From Planctomycetia bacterium (GTDB lineage: Bacteria > Planctomycetota > Phycisphaerae > Phycisphaerales > SM1A02): a DNA stretch of 16,766 nucleotides. Positions 1-7,619 of this stretch are shown here, piece by piece. The notes beneath the pieces are model-generated. The model was given only the letters and a program-made list of their open reading frames with translations. It ran no database searches and was not told the origin of the DNA. Position 1 is the first letter of the stretch. The number at the start of each line of letters is the position of its first letter. The translations under genes were made by a program, and so were the position numbers. The stretch covers positions 1-16,766 of the forward strand of contig SYIB01000342.1 in NCBI GenBank assembly GCA_005798965.1. Reading direction: 5' to 3'.

Positions 1-348
1 AACTGGACCGAGCTCGATGTCTGGCTCTATGTCTGGAAGCATCGGCTCCCGGTCGTCGACCTGTACCTGGCCCGCGAGCGACCGGTCATCGAGCGCGACG
101 GTGCACTGATCATGGTCGACGACGACCGGCTCCCGCTGAAGCCGGGCGAGCGCATCGAGCAGCGCCGCGTTCGCTTCCGCACCCTCGGCTGCTATCCGCT
201 TTCGGGTGCGATCGAGAGCGATGCCGACACGCTGGAGAAGGTGATCGAGGAGATGCTCCTGGCGCGCACGAGCGAGCGTCAGGGGCGCCTGATCGACCAT
301 GACCAGAGCGGCAGCATGGAAGAGAAGAAGCGCGAGGGGTACTTCTGA
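1..348 (+). CDS. cysD: Sulfate adenylyltransferase subunit 2 (3' part of gene)
   Basis: This is the C-terminal 115 residues of CysD, the catalytic subunit of ATP sulfurylase; the rest lies upstream of the window. With the GTPase CysN it turns sulfate and ATP into adenylylsulfate (APS) in the cytoplasm. The frame is open from base 1 and reads NWTELDVWLYVWKHRLPVV, a block typical of CysD. It continues through RFRTLGCYP and RTSERQGR to the family ending EKKREGYF, so the 3' end is intact. Its TGA shares one base with the ATG of the next gene (TGATG), which implies translational coupling. Base composition is high-GC like most of the window. The family call is firm; only the 5' end is unseen. Confidence 0.95.
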   Translation, partial: NWTELDVWLYVWKHRLPVVDLYLARERPVIERDGALIMVDDDRLPLKPGERIEQRRVRFRTLGCYPLSGAIESDADTLEKVIEEMLLARTSERQGRLIDHDQSGSMEEKKREGYF

Positions 349-1301
349 TGACGGCACCGGTGCTGCTCATTTTCTTCAATCGGCCTGGTGTCCTCCAAAC
401 TCTGGTGGACCGAGTCCTGCAGGCTTGTCCGCGAAAGGTGTACCTCGCGTCAGATGGCCCGCGGCCCGGCCGGGAGACAGATGCTCATCTCGTCGAGGAG
501 TGTCGACGAATCGTCCGTACGGCCGGCTGGAAGGGTGAGGTTTGCGAGCGGTTCATGGGGCACAACCTCGGCTGCGGCTTGGCGGTCTCGTCGGCGGTGT
601 CGTGGTTCTTCGAGCATGAGGATCGAGGCATGATTCTTGAGGATGACTGCCACCCACACCCCTCATTCTTCCCATTTTGCCGTGAATTGCTGGAGCGCTA
701 TCGGGAGGATGACCGGGTCATGTCGATCTCGGGCACGTCTTTCGATCATCCCGATCGTCGTACTCGTCGGGAATGGTCGTACTCCTTCATCCGTCAGCCG
801 GCCGTCTGGGGCTGGGCGTCGTGGCGTCGGGCATGGCATCGGTATTCCTTCGATCTCGATCCTTCATCGATCAGGACTCTCCCCGCGGGCGCCTTTCCCC
901 GGCAGTTCGGTCCTTCCGTTCGGCGGTGGAGAAGGACCTATCAGCGGGTTGCGCGACATCGGATCAACACATGGGATTTCCAGTGGGCATTCTCTCACCT
1001 CCTGCATCGTGGCTTTGCGATCGCTCCGTCACGATGTCTCGTGTCGAATGTCGTGTCCGAGTCCGGCACCCACGGTTCGGGTGGCGCTGGTCCGTGGCAG
1101 CAGCTCCCCACCGAGTCCATGCCGTTTCCATTGGTCCACCCGCCCAAGGTCGAATGGGATGAGGAGTTGGATGCCTTCGTGGACCGGGTGCACTGCAATC
1201 ACAGAGGGCGGTTTGCACGGGCGATCTGGAAGCATGGTCAGCGCCTCGGGCTGATTTCCACCGATCAGGTGCGGCGCGGAAGCCTCTGGGGGCGGTCATG
1301 A
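348..1301 (+). CDS. Glycosyltransferase-like protein (HlpA-like nucleotide-sugar transferase fold) inside the sulfate-activation operon
   Basis: The 317-residue product resembles small GT-A type proteins often labelled 'hemolytic protein HlpA-like' or nucleotide-diphospho-sugar transferases. Seen directly are an N-terminal PVLLIFFNRP strand-turn, SDGPRPG (35-41) and HNLGCGLAVSSAVSWFFE (72-89). An acidic ILEDDC block (96-101) stands where a metal-binding DxD-type motif would be. WGWASWRRAW (154-163) and a C-terminal NTWDFQWAF (207-215) follow. There is no signal peptide or membrane segment, so it is probably cytoplasmic. GAGGGG-like Shine-Dalgarno bases (about 334-339) precede the ATG. The gene overlaps cysD by one base and cysNC by four, so it is translated as part of that operon. 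Several hand-counted rows are 53-55% G+C against about 72% in cysN, which suggests later acquisition. Sugar donor and acceptor cannot be read from sequence. A role in making a glycan that is later sulfated is inference. Confidence 0.7.
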   Translation: MTAPVLLIFFNRPGVLQTLVDRVLQACPRKVYLASDGPRPGRETDAHLVEECRRIVRTAGWKGEVCERFMGHNLGCGLAVSSAVSWFFEHEDRGMILEDDCHPHPSFFPFCRELLERYREDDRVMSISGTSFDHPDRRTRREWSYSFIRQPAVWGWASWRRAWHRYSFDLDPSSIRTLPAGAFPRQFGPSVRRWRRTYQRVARHRINTWDFQWAFSHLLHRGFAIAPSRCLVSNVVSESGTHGSGGAGPWQQLPTESMPFPLVHPPKVEWDEELDAFVDRVHCNHRGRFARAIWKHGQRLGLISTDQVRRGSLWGRS

Positions 1302-3112
1302 CGCTGCCCACCTTCACCGCGGGCGAGGACCTGCGCGGCTGGCTCGACCGCTATGAGCGGCTGCAGCTCCTGCGCGTCCTGACCTGCGGCAACGTTGACG
1401 ATGGCAAGAGCACGCTCATCGGCCGGCTCCTGCACGACACGGGCCGCATCTACGAGGATCACCTCAAGGCGCTCGAGGCCGACAGCCGTGTGCATGGCAC
1501 GACCGGCGGCGGGCTCGATCTGGCACTCGTCGTCGATGGGCTGAAGGCCGAGCGCGAGCAGGGGATCACGATCGACGTCGCGTGGCGTTACTTCACGACC
1601 GCGCACCGGGCCTTCATCATCGCCGACTGCCCGGGTCATGAGCAGTACACGCGCAACATGGCGACAGGCGCAAGCCACTGCCAGCTCGCGATCAGCCTGA
1701 TCGACGCGCGCTCCGGGGTGACGACCCAGACGCGCCGGCATGCCACGATCGCTGCCATGCTCGGCATTCGGCACGTGGTCGCGGCCGTGAACAAGATGGA
1801 CTTGGTCGGGTGGGGCGAATCGCGCTTTCGCGAGATCGAGTCGGAGTTCCTCGCGTTCTGCGCGCGCCTGGGGATCGAGCATGCGGTCGCGCTGCCGGTG
1901 AGCGCGCTCACGGGTGAGGGCGTGGTGCGCCGGTCCGACGTGATGCCGTGGTTCGGTGGCCCCGCGCTGCTTGACCTGCTCGAAGGGGTTGAACTTCCCG
2001 GCCCGGGCGATGCCGATCCCTTCCGCATGCCGGTCCAGGTCGTGCTGCGCCCCAACCTCGACTTCCGTGGCTTCGCCGGCCAAGTCACCTGCGGCGATGT
2101 GTGCGTGGGCGACCGCGTCCGGATCATGCCGCGCGGCACCGAGGCGCGCGTGGCACGCATCGCGCGGCCTGAGGAGGTCGGCGGTGATCTCGATCGTGCG
2201 CAGGCGCCCGAGAGCGTGGTGCTGTGCCTTGACCGCGAGGTGGATTGCAGCCGTGGCGATGTGATCGCCTGCTTCGGTGGCACCAGCGACATGCGCGTCG
2301 CCCGGCGCATCGTGGCGGACCTCGTCTGGATGGTCGATGCGCCGCTCGTGGCTGGCCAGGGCCTGCTGTGCCGGGTCGGCACGCGGATCACTCCGGCGCG
2401 CGTGATCCGTGTGATCCATCGCCTGAAGGTCGACACGCTCGCGCAGGAACCGGCGGAGTCGCTGGGGCTCAACGACATCGGTCGCGTGGAACTGGACTGT
2501 GAAGAGCCTGTGGCGTTTGATCCCTATCGGATCTCGCGTGGAACCGGCGCGATCGTGCTCATCGACCGCCTGAGCAACGCGACCGCGGCTGCGGGCATGA
2601 TCCGCACGGGCGACCCAACGGAGCGTGGTGCGCACTGGGATGATCAGGCGCTCGACTCGGTCTCCTCCCCAGCCAGCGGCGTGTCGGCAGCCGAGCGGGG
2701 TGCGCGCTGGTCGCAGCAGCCCTGCTGCATCCTCCTGCATGGTCCGCCGAACACCGGCAAGACCGAGGCCGCCTGTGCGCTTGAGCGTGCGCTGTGGGAC
2801 CTCGGCCACGATGCGGTCGTGCTCGATGGCCAGGGCATGCGCAGCGGCCTCTCCAAGGATCTTGGCTTCGAGCCGGGGGACCGCAGCGAGAACCTGCGCC
2901 GTGCTGCCGAGGTCGCGCGGCTGCTCATGGGGCAGGGGCGCATCGTCATCATGTCGTTCGTCGCCCCCCAGGATGACGTGCGCGAGCGCGCGCGCGCCTT
3001 GCTTGGCCCCGATCGATGCCTCTTTGTGCACGCCAATGATGGCTTCGACGTGGCGCGCATCGTGGCGCAGCTTGCGGCACGTGGACTGATCGGTCGGCGC
3101 ATGACCAGCTGA
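1298..3112 (+). CDS. cysNC: Bifunctional sulfate adenylyltransferase GTPase subunit / APS kinase-like fusion
   Basis: The 604-residue protein fuses CysN, the GTPase that drives APS synthesis by CysD, to a C-terminal APS-kinase domain. CysN motifs are complete: P-loop GNVDDGKS (31-38), LVVDGLKAEREQGITID (77-93), DCPGH (110-114), NKMD (165-168), SALTG (202-206) and the later VDCSRGDV (315-322). The kinase domain starts near residue 476 with a P-loop GPPNTGKT (482-489), VLDGQGMRSGL (508-518), DLGFEPGDRSENLRR (521-535) and SFVAP (553-557). It stops at residue 604, so the domain is about 130 residues against roughly 170-200 usually. The usual C-terminal block with KGLYKKA and FTGIDSPYE is missing. 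The second Asp of the usual LDGD motif is Gln. CysN activity is very likely; APS-kinase activity is uncertain. The ATG overlaps the upstream stop (ATGA), behind a G-rich stretch that may serve as Shine-Dalgarno. Confidence 0.93.
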   Translation: MTLPTFTAGEDLRGWLDRYERLQLLRVLTCGNVDDGKSTLIGRLLHDTGRIYEDHLKALEADSRVHGTTGGGLDLALVVDGLKAEREQGITIDVAWRYFTTAHRAFIIADCPGHEQYTRNMATGASHCQLAISLIDARSGVTTQTRRHATIAAMLGIRHVVAAVNKMDLVGWGESRFREIESEFLAFCARLGIEHAVALPVSALTGEGVVRRSDVMPWFGGPALLDLLEGVELPGPGDADPFRMPVQVVLRPNLDFRGFAGQVTCGDVCVGDRVRIMPRGTEARVARIARPEEVGGDLDRAQAPESVVLCLDREVDCSRGDVIACFGGTSDMRVARRIVADLVWMVDAPLVAGQGLLCRVGTRITPARVIRVIHRLKVDTLAQEPAESLGLNDIGRVELDCEEPVAFDPYRISRGTGAIVLIDRLSNATAAAGMIRTGDPTERGAHWDDQALDSVSSPASGVSAAERGARWSQQPCCILLHGPPNTGKTEAACALERALWDLGHDAVVLDGQGMRSGLSKDLGFEPGDRSENLRRAAEVARLLMGQGRIVIMSFVAPQDDVRERARALLGPDRCLFVHANDGFDVARIVAQLAARGLIGRRMTS

Positions 3113-3121
3113 GGTTTCCAC

Positions 3122-3868
3122 ATGATCGAGCTCGGCTGCAACATTGATCACGTCGCCACCATCCGCCAAGCGCGTCGCACCTGGGAACCCTGCCCGGTGC
3201 AGGCTGCGCACGAGGCGCTCGCCGGTGGCGCCGACCACATCACCTTCCACCTGCGCGAGGACCGTCGGCACATCCAGGACCGTGATGTGGAGCGCCTGCG
3301 CGCCGAGGTGCAGTCGCGGCTGAACTTCGAGATGGCCGCGACCGACGATATGGTCGAGATCGCGCTCCGGATCAAGCCGCAGCTCTGCATGCTGGTGCCC
3401 GAGGGGCGCTTCGAGGTCACGACCGAGGGCGGGCTCGATGTGGCAGGGCAGGAGCCTGCACTGGCGGCACAGGTCGCCCGCCTGCGGGACGCGGGCATCC
3501 TCGTGAGCGTCTTCATCGATGCGCTGCCGCACCAGATCGATGCCGCCAGGCGGATCGGCGCCGGGGTCTGCGAGATCCACACCGGCCCGTACGCCCATGC
3601 TTGGCATGACGAGGGTGGCCTTGGTCCACGCACGCGGGCCGAGCTCGATCGGGTCGCTTCAGCCGGTCGCCACGCCTGCGACGCCGGGCTCTGCTTCAAC
3701 GCTGGGCACGCGCTGCACTACGAGAACGTGAAGCCGATCGCCGCGCTGCCCGGGATCCGCGAGCTGCACATCGGCCACGCGATCGTGAGCCGAGCCGTCT
3801 TCACTGGGCTGCGCGAAGCGGTGCGCGAGATGAAGCGGCTCATGGCCGAGGGCGCTGCTGGTCGCTGA
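3122..3868 (+). CDS. pdxJ: Pyridoxine 5'-phosphate synthase
   Basis: PdxJ condenses 1-deoxy-D-xylulose 5-phosphate with 3-amino-1-hydroxyacetone phosphate to give pyridoxine 5'-phosphate, the ring-closing step of the DXP-dependent vitamin B6 pathway. The 248 residues are a normal family length and co-linear with E. coli PdxJ. Visible signatures are NIDHVATIRQARRT (7-20), HLREDRRHIQDRDV (43-56), RLNFEMA (66-72), LVPEGRFEVTTEGGLDV (91-107), EIHTGPYA (151-158), AGHALHYENVKPIA (194-207) and HIGHAIVSRAVF (216-227). The catalytic His45, Glu72 and His193 of E. coli correspond to His43, Glu70 and His196. A GAGG Shine-Dalgarno (3111-3114) overlaps the cysNC stop, seven bases before the ATG, so it is probably the last gene of the cysD operon. 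Linkage of B6 and sulfate activation is not functionally obvious. Confidence 0.96.
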   Translation: MIELGCNIDHVATIRQARRTWEPCPVQAAHEALAGGADHITFHLREDRRHIQDRDVERLRAEVQSRLNFEMAATDDMVEIALRIKPQLCMLVPEGRFEVTTEGGLDVAGQEPALAAQVARLRDAGILVSVFIDALPHQIDAARRIGAGVCEIHTGPYAHAWHDEGGLGPRTRAELDRVASAGRHACDAGLCFNAGHALHYENVKPIAALPGIRELHIGHAIVSRAVFTGLREAVREMKRLMAEGAAGR

Positions 3869-3895
3869 TCGCTCGGCGCTGGGGCCACAGGCTCG

Positions 3896-3901
3896 TACAC
3901 T
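3896..3901 (+). promoter_or_regulatory. Putative -10 hexamer of a leaderless dapA transcript
   Basis: TACACT lies exactly six bases before the dapA ATG. No Shine-Dalgarno is present between pdxJ and dapA (only GCGCGC follows the hexamer). A transcript starting at the usual distance from this -10 would begin at or next to the A of the ATG. No clear -35 is seen. The call rests on the same arrangement upstream of other genes in the window. Confidence 0.45.
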
Positions 3902-3907
3902 GCGCGC

Positions 3908-4822
3908 ATGCCACGGATCTTCGGCACCTACACCGCCATCGTCACACCCTTCTCCTCCACGGATGGTTCGGTCGACCTCGCTCGGCTCGAGGAGCACATC
4001 CGCTTCCAGGCCACTGGTGGCGTCACCGGCATCGTCCCCTGCGGCACCACCGGTGAGGCGCCCACGCTCAACGAGCGCGAGCAGGCGGCCGTCATCGAGA
4101 CGGCCGTCCGGATCGGCAAGCCGCTGGGCCTCCAGGTCGTGGCTGGCACCGGCAGCAACTCCACTGAACATGCGGTCCATCTGCACCGCTCGGCGCACGC
4201 GCTCGGTGCGGATCTCTCGCTGCAGGTTGCGCCGTACTACAACAAGCCCTCGCAGGAGGGGATCTACCGGCACTTCATGGCGGTGGCTGAGAGCTGCAGC
4301 CTGCCGATCATGCTCTACAACATCCCGGGTCGTTGCGGCGTGGCGATCGCGCCCGAGACCGTCGAGCGACTTGCGCGCCACCCCAACATCGTGGCGATCA
4401 AGGAAGCGACCGGGAGCATGGACAGCGCGAGCGAGATCCGCCAGCGCTGCGGAATCACGATCCTGTCGGGCGACGACACGCTGACGATCGCCTTCGCGGC
4501 CGTGGGTGCGGTGGGCGTGGTCAGCGTGCTCAGCAACATCGTGCCCGAGCGCGTGGCCAGGCTGTGCGCACTGGTGCAGTCGAACGACTTCGCGGGTGCG
4601 AGGGCCGAGCACGCCTCGCTGTTCGCGCTCGCGCGCGGGCTGCTCACGATCGACACCAACCCCGCCCCGATCAAGGCCGCCATGCAGGTGCTCGGCCGCG
4701 ACAGCGGTGTGCTGCGCTTGCCGATGTGCGCGCTGCCCGGGGCCGGGCTGGCCCGCGTGCGCGATCTCCTGCGCGCGGTCGGCCTCGAGCCCGCGGCGGA
4801 CTTTGCCGGGTCGATCCAGTGA
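3908..4822 (+). CDS. dapA: 4-hydroxy-tetrahydrodipicolinate synthase
   Basis: DapA condenses pyruvate with aspartate semialdehyde in the first committed step to lysine and diaminopimelate. It is a cytoplasmic (beta/alpha)8 enzyme. The 304 residues are slightly longer than the usual 290-300. Diagnostic residues are all seen: GTTGE (46-50, with the proton-relay threonine), APYYNKPSQEG (108-118, Tyr111), LYNIPGR (136-142, Tyr137 and Arg142) and IVAIKEATGS (161-170) with Lys165 as the Schiff-base lysine. The YNIPGR arginine favours dihydrodipicolinate synthase over N-acetylneuraminate lyase in this superfamily. The 39-base gap from pdxJ carries a possible leaderless promoter. The TGA overlaps the GTG of the Nudix gene (GTGA), so the two are translationally coupled. 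Confidence 0.95.
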   Translation: MPRIFGTYTAIVTPFSSTDGSVDLARLEEHIRFQATGGVTGIVPCGTTGEAPTLNEREQAAVIETAVRIGKPLGLQVVAGTGSNSTEHAVHLHRSAHALGADLSLQVAPYYNKPSQEGIYRHFMAVAESCSLPIMLYNIPGRCGVAIAPETVERLARHPNIVAIKEATGSMDSASEIRQRCGITILSGDDTLTIAFAAVGAVGVVSVLSNIVPERVARLCALVQSNDFAGARAEHASLFALARGLLTIDTNPAPIKAAMQVLGRDSGVLRLPMCALPGAGLARVRDLLRAVGLEPAADFAGSIQ

Positions 4823-5358
4823 GCGACCTCGACCACCCGCGCTACGAGCCGACCACGCTGCCGTACCGCGTGGCGGTGCTCGTCTACCTGTATGACCACG
4901 AGGGGCGACTGCTGCTCCTGCATCGCGCCAAGGCGCCCAATGCCGGCCTGCACTCACCGATCGGCGGCAAGGTCGAGATCAGCCTCGGCGAGAGCCCGCA
5001 CGAGTGCGCGCGTCGCGAGGCGATCGAGGAGAGCGGCGTGGTGCTCTCTGACCGTGACCTTCGGCTCACGGGCATCGTCAACGAGCGTGCGTACCAGGGC
5101 GAAAAACACTGGCTGATCTTCCTCTTCGAGGCCATGCGTCCGATCGGCCACGATGAAGTGACCGCCTACGAGTTCGACGAAGGTTCGCTCGTGTGGGTTC
5201 CCATCGCGGATGTTGCGTCGGCAGGGATCCCCGAGACCGATCGCATGATCATGTGGCCCAATGTGCAGGCGCACCGTGGGGGCTTCTTCATGGTGGACAT
5301 TGATTGCTCGGGCGGCGCGATCGAGCACCGCGTCGTCGAGAGTTGGAAGGTGCGATGA
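4819..5358 (+). CDS. Nudix hydrolase (GTG start)
   Basis: A 179-residue Nudix-family hydrolase; these enzymes cleave nucleoside diphosphates linked to another group. The Nudix box is seen as GGKVEISLGESPHECARRE (49-67) followed by AIEESGV (68-74). It keeps the catalytic REuxEExGu half (Arg66, Glu67, Glu70, Glu71), but two extra residues lie between the first Gly and the first Glu compared with the classic Gx5E. The fold continues with LTGIVNERAYQGEKHWLIFLFEA (83-105). The start is GTG at 4819, overlapping the dapA stop. It is preferred because the first beta strand (PYRVAVLVYLYD, 15-26) begins soon after and no in-frame ATG precedes that strand. The stop overlaps the ATG of the kinase gene (ATGA). 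The substrate cannot be inferred. Confidence 0.87.
   Translation: MSDLDHPRYEPTTLPYRVAVLVYLYDHEGRLLLLHRAKAPNAGLHSPIGGKVEISLGESPHECARREAIEESGVVLSDRDLRLTGIVNERAYQGEKHWLIFLFEAMRPIGHDEVTAYEFDEGSLVWVPIADVASAGIPETDRMIMWPNVQAHRGGFFMVDIDCSGGAIEHRVVESWKVR
5345..5350 (+). promoter_or_regulatory. Shine-Dalgarno site that sets the kinase start
   Basis: GGAAGG lies four bases before the ATG at 5355 and inside the end of the Nudix gene. It supports 5355 over the in-frame ATG at 5304, which would add 17 Arg-rich residues and a longer overlap. Confidence 0.5.
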
Positions 5359-7619
5359 CCACGGGCGCGGGATCGCCGCAGGATCCGCCGCGCGAGCCGC
5401 TGCCCACCGATATGACCATCGATGCGGGCGCGCAGCATGCACCGCCGCTGCATGCTGCCGAGACCATCGCCGCGGGCGGCGCCGATCAGCCCACGCTCGC
5501 CAGCACGGTCCAGCAGCAGGCCACGGATGCGGGTGACACCGGTGGACTGCGTGATGCGGTCACGGCCGCGATCCGTGCCGCGCGCGAGAAGTCGGGCGAG
5601 GCAATCGGGCCGTACGTCCTCATCGAACTCCTCGGCGAGGGTGGCTTCGGTGCGGTGTGGCATGCCGAGCGCCGCGAGCCGTACGTGCAGCAGGTCGCGC
5701 TCAAGCTCATCCGCGCGGGCATGGATTCCGAGAGCGTCTTGGTGCGATTCGAGCAGGAGCGCCAGGCGCTGGCGCTGATGGATCACCCGCACATCGCCAA
5801 AGTGCTCGACGGCGGCGTCACGGCCGCAGGGCGACCCTGGTTCGCCATGGAATTCGTGAAGGGCGAGCCGATCACGGCGTTCTGCGACCGGTACCACCTG
5901 GGGCTGCACGAGCGGCTTGAGCTCTTCCTCCAGGTCTGCGATGCGGTGCAGCACGCGCACATGCGCGGGATCATCCACCGCGACCTCAAGCCCGGCAACA
6001 TCCTGGTGAGCCAGGTCGAGGGCGCAGGTGCCGTGGCCAAGGTCATCGACTTCGGCATCGCCAAGGCGCTCTCGGCGCGCCTGTCGGATCATGGCGCGCA
6101 TACCGGCATCGGCCAGATGATCGGCACGCCCGAGTACATGAGCCCCGAGCAGGCCGAGCCCGATGCGACCGACATCGATACGCGTGCCGATGTCTTCGCG
6201 CTCGGCGTGGTGCTCTACGAGCTCCTCGCCGGGACCACGCCCTTCGATTCGAAGGCGCTCCGCGCGCAGGGGTTCCAGCACATCCAGCGCACCATCCGCG
6301 AGGTCGATCCGCCCGCGCCCAGCGCACGGCTGACCACACTTGCCCGCCAGGATCCCGCGGCGCGCGAGCGCATGGAGCGCGTGATGCGCCGGCGCATCGA
6401 TGAACTCGCCCGGCAACTGCGCTCTGAGCTTGAGCTGATCCCGCTCAAGGCGATGCGCAAGGACCGCGTGGAGCGCTATGCCAGCGCGAGCGACCTCGCG
6501 CTCGACGTGCGCAACTACCTCGGTGGCCGGCCGCTGCTGGCCGTGCCCGAGAGCCGTGCGTACCGGGTGCGCAAGTGGGCACGCCGCAACCGCGGCTTCG
6601 TCGTGGCGGCGTCGGCGGTGTTGGTGGCGCTCGTCGCTGGGCTCGTGGTGTCGCTGGTGGGCTGGCGCGAGGCCGCACTGCAGCGCGCGCAGGCGGAACG
6701 CCGTGAGCGCGATGCCACGCGCGTGATGGAGTTCATGACGCAGACGCTCGCCGGCGCCAATCCGATGGATGGCGGCGACGTGGACGTCTCGCTGGCCGAT
6801 GCGCTGGATGATGCGGTCCGGCGGCTTGATGCAGGTGAGCTTGCGGATCATGCCGAGAGCGAGGCTGCACTTCGGCTCGAGGTGGCCCGAGTGCTGCGTG
6901 GGCAGGGGGAACTCGCTCGTGCCGGTGCACTGGCCCGACAGGCTGCGGTGATGTTCGAGGTGCTCGAGGGCCAGTCGCCCAGCGTGGCTGCGGCGCTCAC
7001 GGAGCAGGGGCTCGCGCTCCTGGACGGCGACGACGCGAAGGCGGCCTTGCCCGTCCTGCAGACCGCACTGGAGATCAACGAGCGTGCGCTCGGTGCCGCA
7101 GCACCGGGGCTGGTCGGCAACGTGACGAACGTGGCGCTCGCGGCTGCGGCACTGGGCGATGGCGATCGTGCGATCGAGCTCCACCGTCGAGCGCTGGCCA
7201 TCGCCACCGCAGCGCATGGCGGGCCGCACGAGTCCGTGGCGGCGTGCATGGGCAACCTTGGCGACCTGCTCGCCAGCCTCGGCAGGCTGGACGACGCCGA
7301 GGACCTGCTCGCGCGCTCGCTTGCGATGCGCGAGCTCCTGCTTGGGGCGGACCATCCCGATGTGGCCGAGGGGCAGAACAACCTGGCCATCGTCCGCTGG
7401 CACCGCGGCGACCGCGCCGAGGCAGACCGCCTGTTCAATCGTGCGCTGGGGATTTACGAGCGTTCGTACGGACCGACCCACGCCTACACGCTGACGGTGC
7501 TGGAATCGCTGCGCGACCTGCACCAGGAGTGGGAAGCCGCCGAGCCCGGCAAGGGTCATGCGGCTGCGGCCGAGTCGTTCGAGCGGCGGCTGGTTGCGCC
7601 GAGCCGATCCACCCCCTGA
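5355..7619 (+). CDS. Transmembrane Ser/Thr protein kinase with C-terminal TPR repeats
   Basis: A 754-residue Hanks-type kinase anchored in the membrane. A low-complexity N-terminal tail (1-85) contains three TxxAG-like elements (TIDAG, TIAAG, ATDAG) and many Thr, possible phosphosites. The kinase domain (about 87-390) has a glycine loop GEGGFGAVW (94-102), Lys117 in VALKLIR, catalytic HRDLKPGN (208-215), DFG (232-234) and GTPEYMSPEQA (257-267), followed by FALGVVLYELLAGTTPF. All key residues are present, so it should be active. A basic stretch KWARRNR precedes one membrane segment (about 414-436). The remainder is helical, with TPR-like repeats around 580-700, for example AIELHRRALAIATAAHG, AEDLLARSLAMRELLLG and ADRLFNRALGIYERSYG. 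This kinase/TM/TPR layout is frequent in Planctomycetes. It is coupled to the Nudix gene. The phosphorylated target is not apparent. Confidence 0.93.
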   Translation: MTTGAGSPQDPPREPLPTDMTIDAGAQHAPPLHAAETIAAGGADQPTLASTVQQQATDAGDTGGLRDAVTAAIRAAREKSGEAIGPYVLIELLGEGGFGAVWHAERREPYVQQVALKLIRAGMDSESVLVRFEQERQALALMDHPHIAKVLDGGVTAAGRPWFAMEFVKGEPITAFCDRYHLGLHERLELFLQVCDAVQHAHMRGIIHRDLKPGNILVSQVEGAGAVAKVIDFGIAKALSARLSDHGAHTGIGQMIGTPEYMSPEQAEPDATDIDTRADVFALGVVLYELLAGTTPFDSKALRAQGFQHIQRTIREVDPPAPSARLTTLARQDPAARERMERVMRRRIDELARQLRSELELIPLKAMRKDRVERYASASDLALDVRNYLGGRPLLAVPESRAYRVRKWARRNRGFVVAASAVLVALVAGLVVSLVGWREAALQRAQAERRERDATRVMEFMTQTLAGANPMDGGDVDVSLADALDDAVRRLDAGELADHAESEAALRLEVARVLRGQGELARAGALARQAAVMFEVLEGQSPSVAAALTEQGLALLDGDDAKAALPVLQTALEINERALGAAAPGLVGNVTNVALAAAALGDGDRAIELHRRALAIATAAHGGPHESVAACMGNLGDLLASLGRLDDAEDLLARSLAMRELLLGADHPDVAEGQNNLAIVRWHRGDRAEADRLFNRALGIYERSYGPTHAYTLTVLESLRDLHQEWEAAEPGKGHAAAAESFERRLVAPSRSTP

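Noticed and set aside
1265..3607. A 780-codon minus-strand open frame opposite cysNC and pdxJ
   Set aside because: It lies antisense to two genes with full family motifs. Its translation is His/Arg/Asp/Ala-rich without domains, as expected opposite high-GC coding sequence.
3869..3907. Possible terminator between pdxJ and dapA
   Set aside because: No stable hairpin followed by a T-run could be found in the 39 bases.
5166..7559. A 797-codon minus-strand open frame opposite the kinase gene
   Set aside because: The plus strand encodes a complete kinase-TPR protein. The antisense frame has shadow composition and no recognisable motif.
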